From contig JBBTCH010000004.1 in assembly GCA_038043245.1 (NCBI GenBank), forward strand, positions 1-64,000: 64,000 nt of DNA, in the 5' to 3' direction. Positions 57,150 to 64,000 of the stretch are shown one piece after another. Position numbers and translations under genes: made by a program. The DNA is from JACPFV01 sp038043245. Lineage in GTDB: Bacteria; Pseudomonadota; Gammaproteobacteria; Nevskiales; Nevskiaceae. The notes beneath the pieces were generated by a model. It saw only the letters and a list, made by a program, of their open reading frames with translations. It was not told where the DNA came from and did not search any database. The first letter of the stretch is position 1, and every line of letters starts with the position of its first letter.

Positions 57150-57757
57150 TCGAATAGTTTTGTGTAGGCCCTTGCCGCCGCTTCGATGTCTGCTGCACCG
57201 AACACGCCCTCCACGGCCGCGACCAGGTCGGCGCCGGCGGCGATCACCGAAGCGCCATTGGCCGGCGTGATGCCGCCGATGCCGCAAACCGCAACGCCGA
57301 GTGTCCGTGCCTGCATCAGCAATTCTAAGTCGGCCGGCGGCGCGCTGGGCTTGGTACGCGAGGAAAATAAACGTCCGAACGCCACATAACTGACACCTTC
57401 GGCAACGGCGCTACGCGCGGTTTCGAGCGAGTTGCCGCAGCTGGCGCCGATGATGGCGCTAGCCCCCAGTTGTTTCCGCGCCGCGGCGATCGAGCCGTCG
57501 CTGCGGCCCAGATGCACGCCATTGGCCCCGATATCGGCGGCAAGATCGGCGTTGTCGTTGATGATCAGGCGTGCACCGTGCTGGTGGCACAGCGTCAGCA
57601 GGGACTGGGCATTCTTGCGTTGCCGCGCCGCATCTGATTTTTTGTCTCGGTACTGGATCCATGCCGCGCCGCCACGCAAGGCGGCTTCGACGCTGCGCAG
57701 CAGCAGGGAAGTCTCGGCACAGATGGCCTCGGAGGTGATGGCGTAGAGGCCGCGCAT
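57146..57757 (-). CDS. thiE: Thiamine-phosphate synthase
   Basis: 203 residues, TIM barrel: MRGLYAITSE, IQYRDKKSD (pyrophosphate pocket), LIINDNADLAADIGANGVHLGR and SYVAFGRLFSSRTK, then GGITPANG. Joins HMP-PP and thiazole phosphate. It lies 3 nt after thiD, with a 4-nt overlap to hemL. Confidence 0.95.
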   Translation of the reverse strand: MRGLYAITSEAICAETSLLLRSVEAALRGGAAWIQYRDKKSDAARQRKNAQSLLTLCHQHGARLIINDNADLAADIGANGVHLGRSDGSIAAARKQLGASAIIGASCGNSLETARSAVAEGVSYVAFGRLFSSRTKPSAPPADLELLMQARTLGVAVCGIGGITPANGASVIAAGADLVAAVEGVFGAADIEAAARAYTKLFE

Positions 57758-57760
57758 TGT

Positions 57761-58537
57761 TTACGCCAGGCGTCCCGGGATCTTTCGACCCTGGCCCGAA
57801 CGAAAGGCGCGTGAGAGGGACTCGAAGGTGTAGCGCTGCGCGTCTTCCAGCGCCTGCGCCATCGGCAGGCCGCGTGCGAGAAGGGCCGAAATGGCGGACG
57901 CCAGCGTGCAGCCGGCGCCATGGAAGGAATCGGACAGTCGCGGCCACTCGAAGCGATGCGAGCTGTTCGCTGAGTACCAATGGTTGGTCACAACGGCCCC
58001 GGGTTCGTCACCACCCGTAATCAGCACGTGCGGCACGCCCATCGCCAGCAAGGCTTTTCCGCAGTCGTCGAGCGAATCCCTGCGCGTCAGCCGGCGTGCT
58101 TCGGCGGCATTGGGCGTCAGCACCGTGACCTGCGGCAGCAGGTGCTCCAGCGTCGCCGCCTGCAGTGCTGCCGAAGTCAGGCTGGCGCCGCCGCCGGCGC
58201 GCAGGATCGGGTCCAGCACTACCGGGACTTTTGTCTGAGCGATGGCCGAGCACAAGACCGGAATCTGCTGGGTGTCGCCCAGCAGGCCGATCTTGAGTGC
58301 GGCAATTGAACAGTCGGCCAATAACGTTTCAATCTGCGCAGCCAACAGGATGGGGGCGACCGCAGAGACGCGCACGACATCTTGTGTGTCCTGCACGGTA
58401 TGCGCGGTGATCAGGCTCAGGGCGTGTCCGCCATTGGCCGCGACCGCTTCGATATCGGCATGGATGCCGGCGCCACCCGTGGGATCGTGACCCGAGCAGC
58501 ACAAGACCAGCGGGCGTTGCGAAGGATTCGTTGTCAT
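57761..58537 (-). CDS. thiD: Hydroxymethylpyrimidine/phosphomethylpyrimidine kinase
   Basis: 258 residues, ribokinase-like. CCSGHDPTGGAGIHADIEA at the N-terminus, ALKIGLLGD, VLDPILRAGGGA, and GAGCTLASAIS at the catalytic anion hole. Phosphorylates HMP to HMP-PP for ThiE. First gene of a seven-gene minus-strand run. Confidence 0.95.
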   Translation of the reverse strand: MTTNPSQRPLVLCCSGHDPTGGAGIHADIEAVAANGGHALSLITAHTVQDTQDVVRVSAVAPILLAAQIETLLADCSIAALKIGLLGDTQQIPVLCSAIAQTKVPVVLDPILRAGGGASLTSAALQAATLEHLLPQVTVLTPNAAEARRLTRRDSLDDCGKALLAMGVPHVLITGGDEPGAVVTNHWYSANSSHRFEWPRLSDSFHGAGCTLASAISALLARGLPMAQALEDAQRYTFESLSRAFRSGQGRKIPGRLA

Positions 58538-58625
58538 GTGTCGAATTGGTTACAAATTATCCGTTACCGACTTTGTGCCGGTTTTTCGGCGCGGATACGA
58601 AATGCGTAGCGGCTTTTTCACAGCC

Positions 58626-58648
58626 TTGTCCACAGCCTCTGTGGGCAA
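58626..58648. promoter_or_regulatory. Inverted pair of DnaA-box-like sites
   Basis: TTGTCCACA (58626-58634) and, in reverse, TTGCCCACA (58640-58648) with a 5-nt gap, in the 159-nt spacer between mtgA and thiD. The first fits the relaxed DnaA box, the second deviates at one position. There is no other origin-like feature here, so this may only be a titration or regulatory site. Confidence 0.35.
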
Positions 58649-58696
58649 GTCGGGAATCTGGCGTGGCGGCCGGCACTTGCGTCACTCAGTTCGGAT

Positions 58697-59458
58697 TTAC
58701 GTTGAGTCTGGGGTCAGGTAACTGCGCCGCGGGCCTTCGGGCCGGGGCAGCTGGTCAGGCGGGACGAGATCGGCCGGATCGGTGTCGGACCCAAGATCCT
58801 CTTCGGGTTCCGACTGCAGCGGACGGTAGCCCATCTGCCCGAGTATCCATTGCGCGCGCTTTTGCACGTACGGCCCCGGACTCGCAGCCCTCCATTTACG
58901 CGGCCTCGGCAACACCGCGGCCAGTCGCGCCGCTTGTTCCGGCGACAGCTTGGCTGCCGATACACCAAAAAATCTCTGTGCCGCGGCCTCGGCTCCGTAA
59001 ATGCCCGGGCCGAACTCGGCGATGTTCAGATACATCTCGAGGATGCGCGGCTTGGGTAAGCAGGCCTCGATCAGCACGGTGAAGCTGACTTCCAGCCCCT
59101 TGCGCAGCCAGCTGCGCTCGTTCCACAGGAACAGGTTCTTGGCGACCTGCTGACTGATGGTGCTGGCGCCACGCACGCGACGGCTTTTCTGGTTGTGCGC
59201 CAGCGCCTTCTCGATGGCTTCGAAATCAAAGCCGTTGTGGCTCCAGAACTTCTGGTCTTCGGCGGCGAGTACCGCTTTGCGTAGCGCGTCGGCGTGGGCT
59301 GTGGCGGGCACCCAGCGGTAATCCACCGGCTGTGTCGGACTCAGCAGCATGAAGGCGCTGGTCGGCGGCGGCAGCCAGCGCAGGCCGACCACCACCATCG
59401 GCGGTGTCAGCAAGGCGAGCAGCAACAGCCACAGGAATGTCTGCCACAGGCTTTTCAT
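58697..59458 (-). CDS. mtgA: Monofunctional peptidoglycan transglycosylase
   Basis: 253 residues, family GT51: one N-terminal transmembrane anchor, catalytic Glu in AAEDQKFWSHNGFD, second motif RGASTISQQVAKNLFL, then RKGLEVSF and ILEMYLNIAEFGPGIYGAEAAAQ. Polymerises lipid II. It has a C-terminal acidic tail (about 30 residues) beyond the usual end. Confidence 0.95.
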   Translation of the reverse strand: MKSLWQTFLWLLLLALLTPPMVVVGLRWLPPPTSAFMLLSPTQPVDYRWVPATAHADALRKAVLAAEDQKFWSHNGFDFEAIEKALAHNQKSRRVRGASTISQQVAKNLFLWNERSWLRKGLEVSFTVLIEACLPKPRILEMYLNIAEFGPGIYGAEAAAQRFFGVSAAKLSPEQAARLAAVLPRPRKWRAASPGPYVQKRAQWILGQMGYRPLQSEPEEDLGSDTDPADLVPPDQLPRPEGPRRSYLTPDST

Positions 59459-59518
59459 CGGATGCGCACGATAGCTGCCCCGTTATTCCAGCGAAAGTCA
59501 GTTTCTGCATTATCGCGG

Positions 59519-59548
59519 TTGCAAAAATGTAACGCACTACGTTACGAT
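59519..59548 (+). promoter_or_regulatory. higBA-2 promoter with operator-like inverted repeat
   Basis: Candidate -35 TTGCAA (59519) and -10 TACGAT (59543), spacer 18 nt. The inverted repeat GTAACG-CACTA-CGTTAC (59529-59545) lies between and over the -10, with the same 6-5-6 geometry as in higBA-1. The transcript would start one or two bases before the ATG, with no SD. Confidence 0.55.
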
Positions 59549-59556
59549 TACCCGCA

Positions 59557-59835
59557 ATGATCCGCAGCTTCCGGCATCGCGGCCTGCAACGGTTCTTCGA
59601 GACCGGCAGCAAGGCCGGCATCCAGCCCAAACACGCGGCGAAACTGCGCCTGCAACTCGGCGCGCTCAACCGGGCGAAGGCGCCGCAAGATATGGACGCG
59701 CCCGGCTGGCGCCTCCATCCGCTATCCGGCGCGCTCGCCGGGCATTGGTCGGTGTGGGTGGATCAGAACTGGCGGTTGACGTTTGCGCTGAAAGATGGCG
59801 AGGCAGAGTTAGTGGACTATCAAGACTATCACTGA
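59557..59835 (+). CDS. higB: HigB-type toxin 2
   Basis: 92 residues, same length and pattern as the first HigB: MIRSFRHRGLQRFFETGS, MDAPGWRLHPLSG, WSVWVDQNWRLTFALKD...DYQDYH. A ribosome-dependent mRNA interferase of the RelE fold. Toxin-first order with higA 11 nt downstream. Confidence 0.93.
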   Translation: MIRSFRHRGLQRFFETGSKAGIQPKHAAKLRLQLGALNRAKAPQDMDAPGWRLHPLSGALAGHWSVWVDQNWRLTFALKDGEAELVDYQDYH

Positions 59836-59846
59836 GGGAGAACGAA

Positions 59847-60137
59847 ATGCCTATGCACAACCCTCCGCACCCCGGCGAAGTGCTTGCCGAATGGCTGAGC
59901 GAGGTGACATTGACCGAAGCCGCGCGCCGGCTGCGGGTGTCGCGCGTTTCGCTGTCCCGCATCGTCAACGGTGCACACGGCCTTTCGGCCGACATGGACT
60001 TGCGCCTGTCGAAAGCGCTTGGCACTACGCCCGGGTTCTGGTTGGGCTTGCAAACCGACTGGGATTTGTTTCGGGCGCAGCGCCGCTTCAAGGCATCGGG
60101 CGTGAAGCCGTTTCCAGAGCTGCGAAAAGCGGCCTAG
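59847..60137 (+). CDS. higA: HigA antitoxin 2, HTH-XRE
   Basis: 96 residues. MPMHNPPHPGEVLAEWL and an XRE HTH (TEAARRLRVSRVSLSRIVNGAHGLSADMDLRLSKALG). It has its own SD (GGGAG), unlike its toxin, which would give more antitoxin than toxin. Longer frame upstream lies within higB and is not used. Confidence 0.93.
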   Translation: MPMHNPPHPGEVLAEWLSEVTLTEAARRLRVSRVSLSRIVNGAHGLSADMDLRLSKALGTTPGFWLGLQTDWDLFRAQRRFKASGVKPFPELRKAA

Positions 60138-60140
60138 ATA

Positions 60141-60192
60141 CGCCGCCCGCTTGGGCCGTTTTCAGGCCTCAAATCGCTTCAAGCGGGTGGCG
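60141..60192 (+). repeat. Imperfect inverted repeat after higA-2
   Basis: CGCCGCCCGCTTG (60141-60153) pairs with CAAGCGGGTGGCG (60180-60192), 12 of 13 positions. A similar start, CCACCCGCTTAGGCC, occurs at 43321-43335 in front of the O-methyltransferase, so this may be a dispersed repeat. No T-tract, so not a classical terminator. Confidence 0.45.
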
Positions 60193-60244
60193 TTGTAGTG
60201 ACACCTTTTCAAGACTCATACTCACGCTATGGGTTATCTCCACC

Positions 60245-60270
60245 GTAGGGCGGGTCAAGACCCGCCCTAC
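60245..60270 (+). repeat. Palindromic repeat, copy 1
   Basis: Perfect palindrome: 12-bp arms GTAGGGCGGGTC / GACCCGCCCTAC with an AA centre. The same left arm recurs at 61110, so the pair brackets the unknown secreted-protein gene. Confidence 0.8.
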
Positions 60271-60289
60271 TCGCTTAGACGAGATTCAA

Positions 60290-61105
60290 ATGCCACGAAT
60301 CAAATCTGCCCAGAGAAGCCACCCCCCAGGCTTGGGAGCTGTCTTGACAATGCTGTCGTTGACAGCATTGTTGAGTCCACTGTCATCGCCATTATGGGCT
60401 GCGTCTTCCGCCGACTCACCGATACACGATTCCGTACTCGGTACGGAACGTAAGTTTAGTGCCTGGGCCTACGGACGGTCCTTTGCTGATCGTTTTGATT
60501 TGCCAGTCTTGCAAGATGAGAGTTTGCCCAATGAAATTGAGGCAATGGAGTTTCGTGTGCAGTACCGTGTGCTGGATGCAGGCGCGTCTTTTTATGATTG
60601 TCAACTTCACGTCTACCTAAACAACAAACTCGACATTCTTTACCCGGAGGGTGATGTCGGATCTAGGGACACGCTTACGCTGGGCGATCGCGGGTTGATT
60701 TCGAAAATGCCAAATCCGGAAGATCGACTTTTCCACTGGAGGGAGACCCGCAAGTATCTAAACAAAGCAAACTTTCTAGCCACTAGAGACAAAATGCCTT
60801 CATTTGGTGGCAGCGTTCCTATTACAAACTATAGAAAATATTTTCTGCCAGATGTAGCCTATTTGGCTTATAGCGTGGGTTGTGGATACGTCGTTAACCC
60901 AGATGAATACAAGTTTTCGCTTTGGATTAAGAAGAGGGGCGATCCCAAAGAGAGCGGTGGCAAAAAAGAAGCCGTTAGTGATCCTGCCCATGGTTTTTAC
61001 CAGTTCCACATCCCTCAATCTTTTGTAGAACGATTCTATCCGCCAGCGAGAAAAGCAGCTAAAGAAAACAGCGCACGAATTGCTACAGATAACAAAGCGC
61101 GGTAG
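60290..61105 (+). CDS. Secreted protein of unknown function, A+T-rich
   Basis: 271 residues with a signal peptide (hydrophobic stretch ending LWAASS). The mature part has no domain I recognise. Notable are YDCQLHVYLNNKLDILYPEGD, SVGCGYVVNPDEYKFSLWIK with the only other Cys, and a charged, lysine/arginine-rich C-terminus. From about 60.45 kb the DNA is clearly richer in A/T and uses codons (AAA, TTT, ATT) rare in the neighbours, pointing to lateral origin. Bracketed by palindromes. ATG at 60290 has no clear SD; alternative starts exist. Confidence 0.65.
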   Translation: MPRIKSAQRSHPPGLGAVLTMLSLTALLSPLSSPLWAASSADSPIHDSVLGTERKFSAWAYGRSFADRFDLPVLQDESLPNEIEAMEFRVQYRVLDAGASFYDCQLHVYLNNKLDILYPEGDVGSRDTLTLGDRGLISKMPNPEDRLFHWRETRKYLNKANFLATRDKMPSFGGSVPITNYRKYFLPDVAYLAYSVGCGYVVNPDEYKFSLWIKKRGDPKESGGKKEAVSDPAHGFYQFHIPQSFVERFYPPARKAAKENSARIATDNKAR

Positions 61106-61109
61106 CGCG

Positions 61110-61131
61110 GTAGGGCGGGTCATGACCCGCC
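61110..61131 (+). repeat. Palindromic repeat, copy 2
   Basis: GTAGGGCGGGTC-AT-GACCCGCC, the same element as at 60245 with a shorter right arm, 4 nt after the unknown gene stop. Confidence 0.75.
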
Positions 61132-61168
61132 TGTCGAGGATGGCACCAACAACAATGCATGCGGGTAG

Positions 61169-61190
61169 CGTGGCCCATCCTTGGGCCACG
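61169..61190 (+). repeat. Palindromic repeat, second type
   Basis: CGTGGCCCA-TCCT-TGGGCCACG, perfect 9-bp arms, preceded by GGGTAG. It is followed by two further small inverted repeats (AATGCG...CGCATT, GCCGCTGCGCGGC) before the metF stop, so the whole 61.1-61.26 kb spacer is repeat-derived. Confidence 0.7.
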
Positions 61191-61263
61191 TCTTTCAGAC
61201 TCGCTTCGCTCGCCCAAATGCGTTTCATACGCATTTGTTCCGCCGCTGCGCGGCTAATCCGCT

Positions 61264-62118
61264 CTACGGATTGGGTAGACCGAGATTCCGCCACAGACGC
61301 AGCGTCGGCTCGCTTTGATTGAGCGTATAGAAGTGGATGCCAGGCGCGCCGCCGGCAAGGAGAGTCTGGCTCAAGCGCGTAACGACATCGAGACCGAAAT
61401 CCAGCAGTGCGGGTTTGTCGTCCTGCAGTTGTTCGAGGCGCAGACGGACCCAGCGCGGGATCTCGGCACCGCAGGCCGCGGAGAAACGCGTGAGTTGCGC
61501 GTGGTTGGTGATCGGCATGATGCCGGGGACGATGGGAGTCTTCAGTCCTGCTTTCTCGCAGCGCTCGCGGAAATCGAAATACGCATCGGCGTTGAAAAAA
61601 TACTGGGTGATGGCGCAATCAGCGCCCGCCTTGACCTTGCGCGCGAAATTATCGAAATCAACCTGCGGCGTGCCGCCTTGCGGGTGCATCTCGGGGTAGG
61701 CGGCGACCTCGATGCGGAAGTGGTCGCCGTGAGTCTGGCGGATGAACTCGACCAGTTCGTTGGCGTAATGGAATTCGCCGTCGGCAGCTGCCGAATTTGA
61801 GCCCGGGGGCAGGTCGCCGCGCAGGGCGACGATACGCTTGACGCCCGCGGTCTTGTACTGCGCGAGCAGTTCGGCAATCCGCGCGCGGGTGGAGCCGACG
61901 CAGGTCAGGTGCGGCGCCGCTTCAACGCCGGTGTCGCGCACGACCTGGACCACGGTTTCGTAGGTGCCCTGCTGATCCGAGCCGCCGGCGCCGAACGTCA
62001 CCGAGAAATACTTCGGCTGCAGCGCGGCAAGTTTCTTTACCACCGCCGGCAGCTTGGCGGCGCCCTCCGGTGTGCGCGGCGGGAACAGCTCGAACGAAAA
62101 CGACAGTTCCTGGGCCAT
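61264..62118 (-). CDS. metF: 5,10-methylenetetrahydrofolate reductase
   Basis: 284 residues, TIM-barrel flavoprotein. SFELFPPRTPEGA, VTFGAGGSDQ, ALRGDLP, EMHPQGG, KAGADCAITQYFFNADAY and PGIMPITN are family motifs. Makes methyl-THF for methionine synthesis. It forms a SAM-cycle group with ahcY and metK upstream on the same strand, but is separated from ahcY by a 58-nt palindrome. Confidence 0.96.
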   Translation of the reverse strand: MAQELSFSFELFPPRTPEGAAKLPAVVKKLAALQPKYFSVTFGAGGSDQQGTYETVVQVVRDTGVEAAPHLTCVGSTRARIAELLAQYKTAGVKRIVALRGDLPPGSNSAAADGEFHYANELVEFIRQTHGDHFRIEVAAYPEMHPQGGTPQVDFDNFARKVKAGADCAITQYFFNADAYFDFRERCEKAGLKTPIVPGIMPITNHAQLTRFSAACGAEIPRWVRLRLEQLQDDKPALLDFGLDVVTRLSQTLLAGGAPGIHFYTLNQSEPTLRLWRNLGLPNP

Positions 62119-62126
62119 TAGAGTCT

Positions 62127-62184
62127 TGTCATCCTGAGCGTAGCGAAGGATCTGGCCAGATTCCTCGCAGCGCTCGGAATGACA
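62127..62184. repeat. 58-nt imperfect palindrome between ahcY and metF
   Basis: Two 27-nt arms (TGTCATCCTGAGCG... and ...CGCTCGGAATGACA) around a GGCC centre, pairing at about 22 of 27 positions. The arm sequence resembles a common dispersed bacterial repeat of the TCATCCTGAGCG type. It fills the ahcY-metF spacer and could shape transcript ends. Confidence 0.75.
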
Positions 62185-62190
62185 CGGGGA

Positions 62191-63609
62191 CTAGTAGCGG
62201 TAATGCTCGGGCTTGTACGGGCCGGCCTTGTCCACGCCGAGGTACGCCGCCTGTTCGTCGGTCAGCTGCGTCAGCTTCACGCCGATCTTTTCCAGATGCA
62301 GGCGCGCGACTTCCTCGTCGAGTTTTTTCGGCAAGCGGTAAACGGTCTTTTCGTACTTGTCCTTGTTCGCCCACAGGTCGATCTGCGCCAGCGTCTGGTT
62401 GCTGAACGAGTTGCTCATCACGAATGACGGATGGCCGTGTGCACAACCGAGGTTGACCAAGCGGCCTTCGGCGAGCAGGTAGATGCAGTTGCCGTTCTTG
62501 AACGTGTACTTGTCCACCTGCGGCTTGATGTTGGTGTGCGTGGCCGACTTCACCAGCTTCTCGACCTGGATCTCGTTGTCGAAGTGGCCGATGTTGCAGA
62601 CGATGGCCTGGTCCTTCATGCGTTCCATATGCGCCAGCGTGATCACGTCCTTGTTGCCGGTGGTGGTGACGTAGATGTCACCGCGGCCGAGGGTTTCCTC
62701 GACGGTGGTGACCTCGAAGCCTTCCATCGCCGCCTGCAGGGCATTGATCGGATCGATCTCGGTGACGATCACGCGCGCGCCGAAGCCGCGCAGCGAATGC
62801 GCCGAGCCCTTGCCGACGTCGCCATAGCCGCAGACCACCGCCACCTTGCCCGCCACCATCACGTCGGTGGCGCGCTTGATGCCGTCGGCCAGCGATTCGC
62901 GGCAGCCGTAGAGGTTGTCGAACTTCGACTTGGTGACCGAGTCGTTGACGTTGATCGCAGGGACGAGCAGCTTGCCCGCTTCCATCATCTGGTAGAGGCG
63001 ATGCACGCCCGTGGTGGTTTCTTCGGAGACGCCGCGCCATTCCTTGACGACATTGGTCCAGAAGCCGGGGCGTTCTTTCGCCACGCGCTTGAGCAGGTTC
63101 TTGATCACCTGCTCTTCATGCGAACCGGACGGCGAGTCCACCCACTTGTCGCCTTTCTCCAGTTCGTAGCCCTTGTGGATCAGCAGCGTGACGTCGCCGC
63201 CGTCGTCCACCACCATCTCCGGGCCTTTCTGGCCGGGATGGGTGACCGCGTCGAGCGTCAGGTCCCAATATTCTTCGAGCGTCTCGCCCTTCCAGGCAAA
63301 CACCGGCACGCCGGTGACGGCGATCGCTGCGGCGGCTTCGTCTTGCGTCGAGAAAATGTTGCACGAGGCCCAGCGGACATTCGCGCCGAGCGCGGTCAGC
63401 GTCTCGATCAGCACCGCGGTCTGCGTGGTCATGTGCAGCGACCCGGTGATGCGCACACCCTTGAGGGGCTTGCTGGTCGAGTGCTTCTTGCGGATCGACA
63501 TCAGGCCGGGCATTTCGGCTTCGGCGATCTCGATCTGCAAGCGGCCGGCGGGCGCTAGCTTGATGTCGCGGACTTTGTAGTCTGCGGCGGGTTTGAGGAC
63601 AGCGTTCAT
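62191..63609 (-). CDS. ahcY: Adenosylhomocysteinase
   Basis: 472 residues. NAD-binding VVCGYGDVGKGSAHSLRGFGARV, substrate segments GSLHMTTQTAVLIETLTALGA and NINDSVTKSKFDN, and the C-terminal DKAGPYKPEHYRY. Splits S-adenosylhomocysteine to homocysteine and adenosine. ATG with AAGGAGT upstream; the open frame further 5-prime lies inside metK and is rejected. Fifteen nucleotides from metK. Confidence 0.97.
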   Translation of the reverse strand: MNAVLKPAADYKVRDIKLAPAGRLQIEIAEAEMPGLMSIRKKHSTSKPLKGVRITGSLHMTTQTAVLIETLTALGANVRWASCNIFSTQDEAAAAIAVTGVPVFAWKGETLEEYWDLTLDAVTHPGQKGPEMVVDDGGDVTLLIHKGYELEKGDKWVDSPSGSHEEQVIKNLLKRVAKERPGFWTNVVKEWRGVSEETTTGVHRLYQMMEAGKLLVPAINVNDSVTKSKFDNLYGCRESLADGIKRATDVMVAGKVAVVCGYGDVGKGSAHSLRGFGARVIVTEIDPINALQAAMEGFEVTTVEETLGRGDIYVTTTGNKDVITLAHMERMKDQAIVCNIGHFDNEIQVEKLVKSATHTNIKPQVDKYTFKNGNCIYLLAEGRLVNLGCAHGHPSFVMSNSFSNQTLAQIDLWANKDKYEKTVYRLPKKLDEEVARLHLEKIGVKLTQLTDEQAAYLGVDKAGPYKPEHYRY

Positions 63610-63623
63610 GAATGACTCCTTGA

Positions 63624-64000
63624 TTACTTGAGACCGGCGGCTTTGCGCAGCTCGTTGGCCTTGTCGGTTTTTTCCCAGGAGAACGCCGTGAACTTCTCGC
63701 CGTTGGCGAGTTTCACGTCGTAGGGCTTTCGACCGAAATGGCCGTTGCTGGCGGTGACCTGGTACATCGGGTGGATCAGGTCGAGCATCTGGATGATGCC
63801 GTAGGGACGCAGGTCGAAATGCGCGCGTACCAGTTTTTCGATGTGGGCGTCGGAAATCTTGCCGGTGCCGAAGGTGGTGACCGAGATTGAGGTCGGTTCG
63901 GCGACGCCGATGGCGTAGCTGACCTGGATCTCGCACTTGTCGGCGAGACCGGCAGCGACGATGTTCTTCGCCACGTAGCGGCCGGCGTACGCGGCGCTGC
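63624..64000 (-). CDS. metK: S-adenosylmethionine synthetase, C-terminal part (cut by window edge)
   Basis: About 125 C-terminal residues are seen; the frame runs off the window. Features: YAGRYVAKNIVAAGLADKCEIQ, SYAIGVAEPTSISV and YGHFGR-like NGHFGRKPYDV. Makes SAM; co-directional with ahcY and metF. Any SAH/SAM riboswitch would lie upstream, outside the window. Confidence 0.96.
   Translation of the reverse strand, partial: SAAYAGRYVAKNIVAAGLADKCEIQVSYAIGVAEPTSISVTTFGTGKISDAHIEKLVRAHFDLRPYGIIQMLDLIHPMYQVTASNGHFGRKPYDVKLANGEKFTAFSWEKTDKANELRKAAGLK

Noticed and set aside
58536..58721. 61-codon plus-strand ORF overlapping thiD start and mtgA end
   Set aside because: No SD, no recognisable feature, and it runs into the mtgA coding end; the region reads better as a promoter spacer.
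63610..63623. SAH riboswitch in front of ahcY
   Set aside because: Only 14 nt separate metK from ahcY; any riboswitch would be upstream of metK and outside the window.
1..64000. CRISPR array, prophage or transposase
   Set aside because: No regularly spaced repeats, phage structural genes or transposase motifs were seen; the repeats present are short palindromes.

Overview
The window is GC-rich, gene-dense chromosomal DNA from a proteobacterium, most likely a gammaproteobacterium near the Xanthomonadales/Nevskiales. This rests on gene order (yicC-gmk-rpoZ-spoT, an ftsYEX block, metK-ahcY-metF), an aa3/caa3-type cytochrome oxidase locus with ctaG, SURF1, ctaA and ctaB, a ubiA with no ubiC next to it, and a XanB2-type chorismatase inside an aryl-polyene cluster. 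It is an inference from gene content; no marker phylogeny could be run.

Layout. 0-4.4 kb: end of a 5S rRNA gene with its terminator, an acyl-CoA dehydrogenase, glutaminyl cyclase, a 19-residue lysine-rich micro-ORF with its own strong SD and terminator, then yicC, gmk and rpoZ. 4.5-11.6 kb: spoT, ridA, recG, ubiA, a lipoprotein esterase and comF. 11.6-14.7 kb: biotin genes bioB-bioF-(small membrane protein)-bioD behind a BirA-type operator. 14.7-17.4 kb: a cassette-like accessory patch (SRPBCC protein, alpha/beta hydrolase, HigBA, methyltransferase) bounded by a 9-bp direct repeat and carrying degenerate copies of the neighbouring dehydrogenase 3-prime end. 17.4-29.9 kb: second acyl-CoA dehydrogenase, the complete oxidase structural and assembly genes, a DUF1329 protein, and rpoH with a CIRCE-like inverted repeat in front of it.

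30-49.2 kb is a four-armed aryl-polyene (xanthomonadin-type) gene cluster: chorismatase to make the hydroxybenzoate starter, AMP-ligase, two carrier proteins, three ketosynthase-family proteins, ketoreductase, four hot-dog dehydratase-like proteins, thioesterase, two acyltransferases, glycosyltransferase, LolA-like protein, MMPL exporter, O-methyltransferase, halogenase-like flavoprotein, a lipoprotein and a serine hydrolase. The cluster is organised around two divergent promoter regions, and most genes overlap by 1-16 nt. A decayed ketosynthase tail lies beyond it, in front of a second serine hydrolase.

51.4-59.5 kb is a nearly continuous minus-strand run: thiD-thiE-hemL-(DedA/PAP2 protein)-ftsY-ftsE-ftsX, with mtgA upstream. 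59.5-62.2 kb holds a second HigBA module, an unknown A+T-rich secreted protein between palindromic repeats, and metF. The window ends with ahcY and the 3-prime part of metK (SAM cycle). No CRISPR array, prophage, tRNA or transposase was seen.
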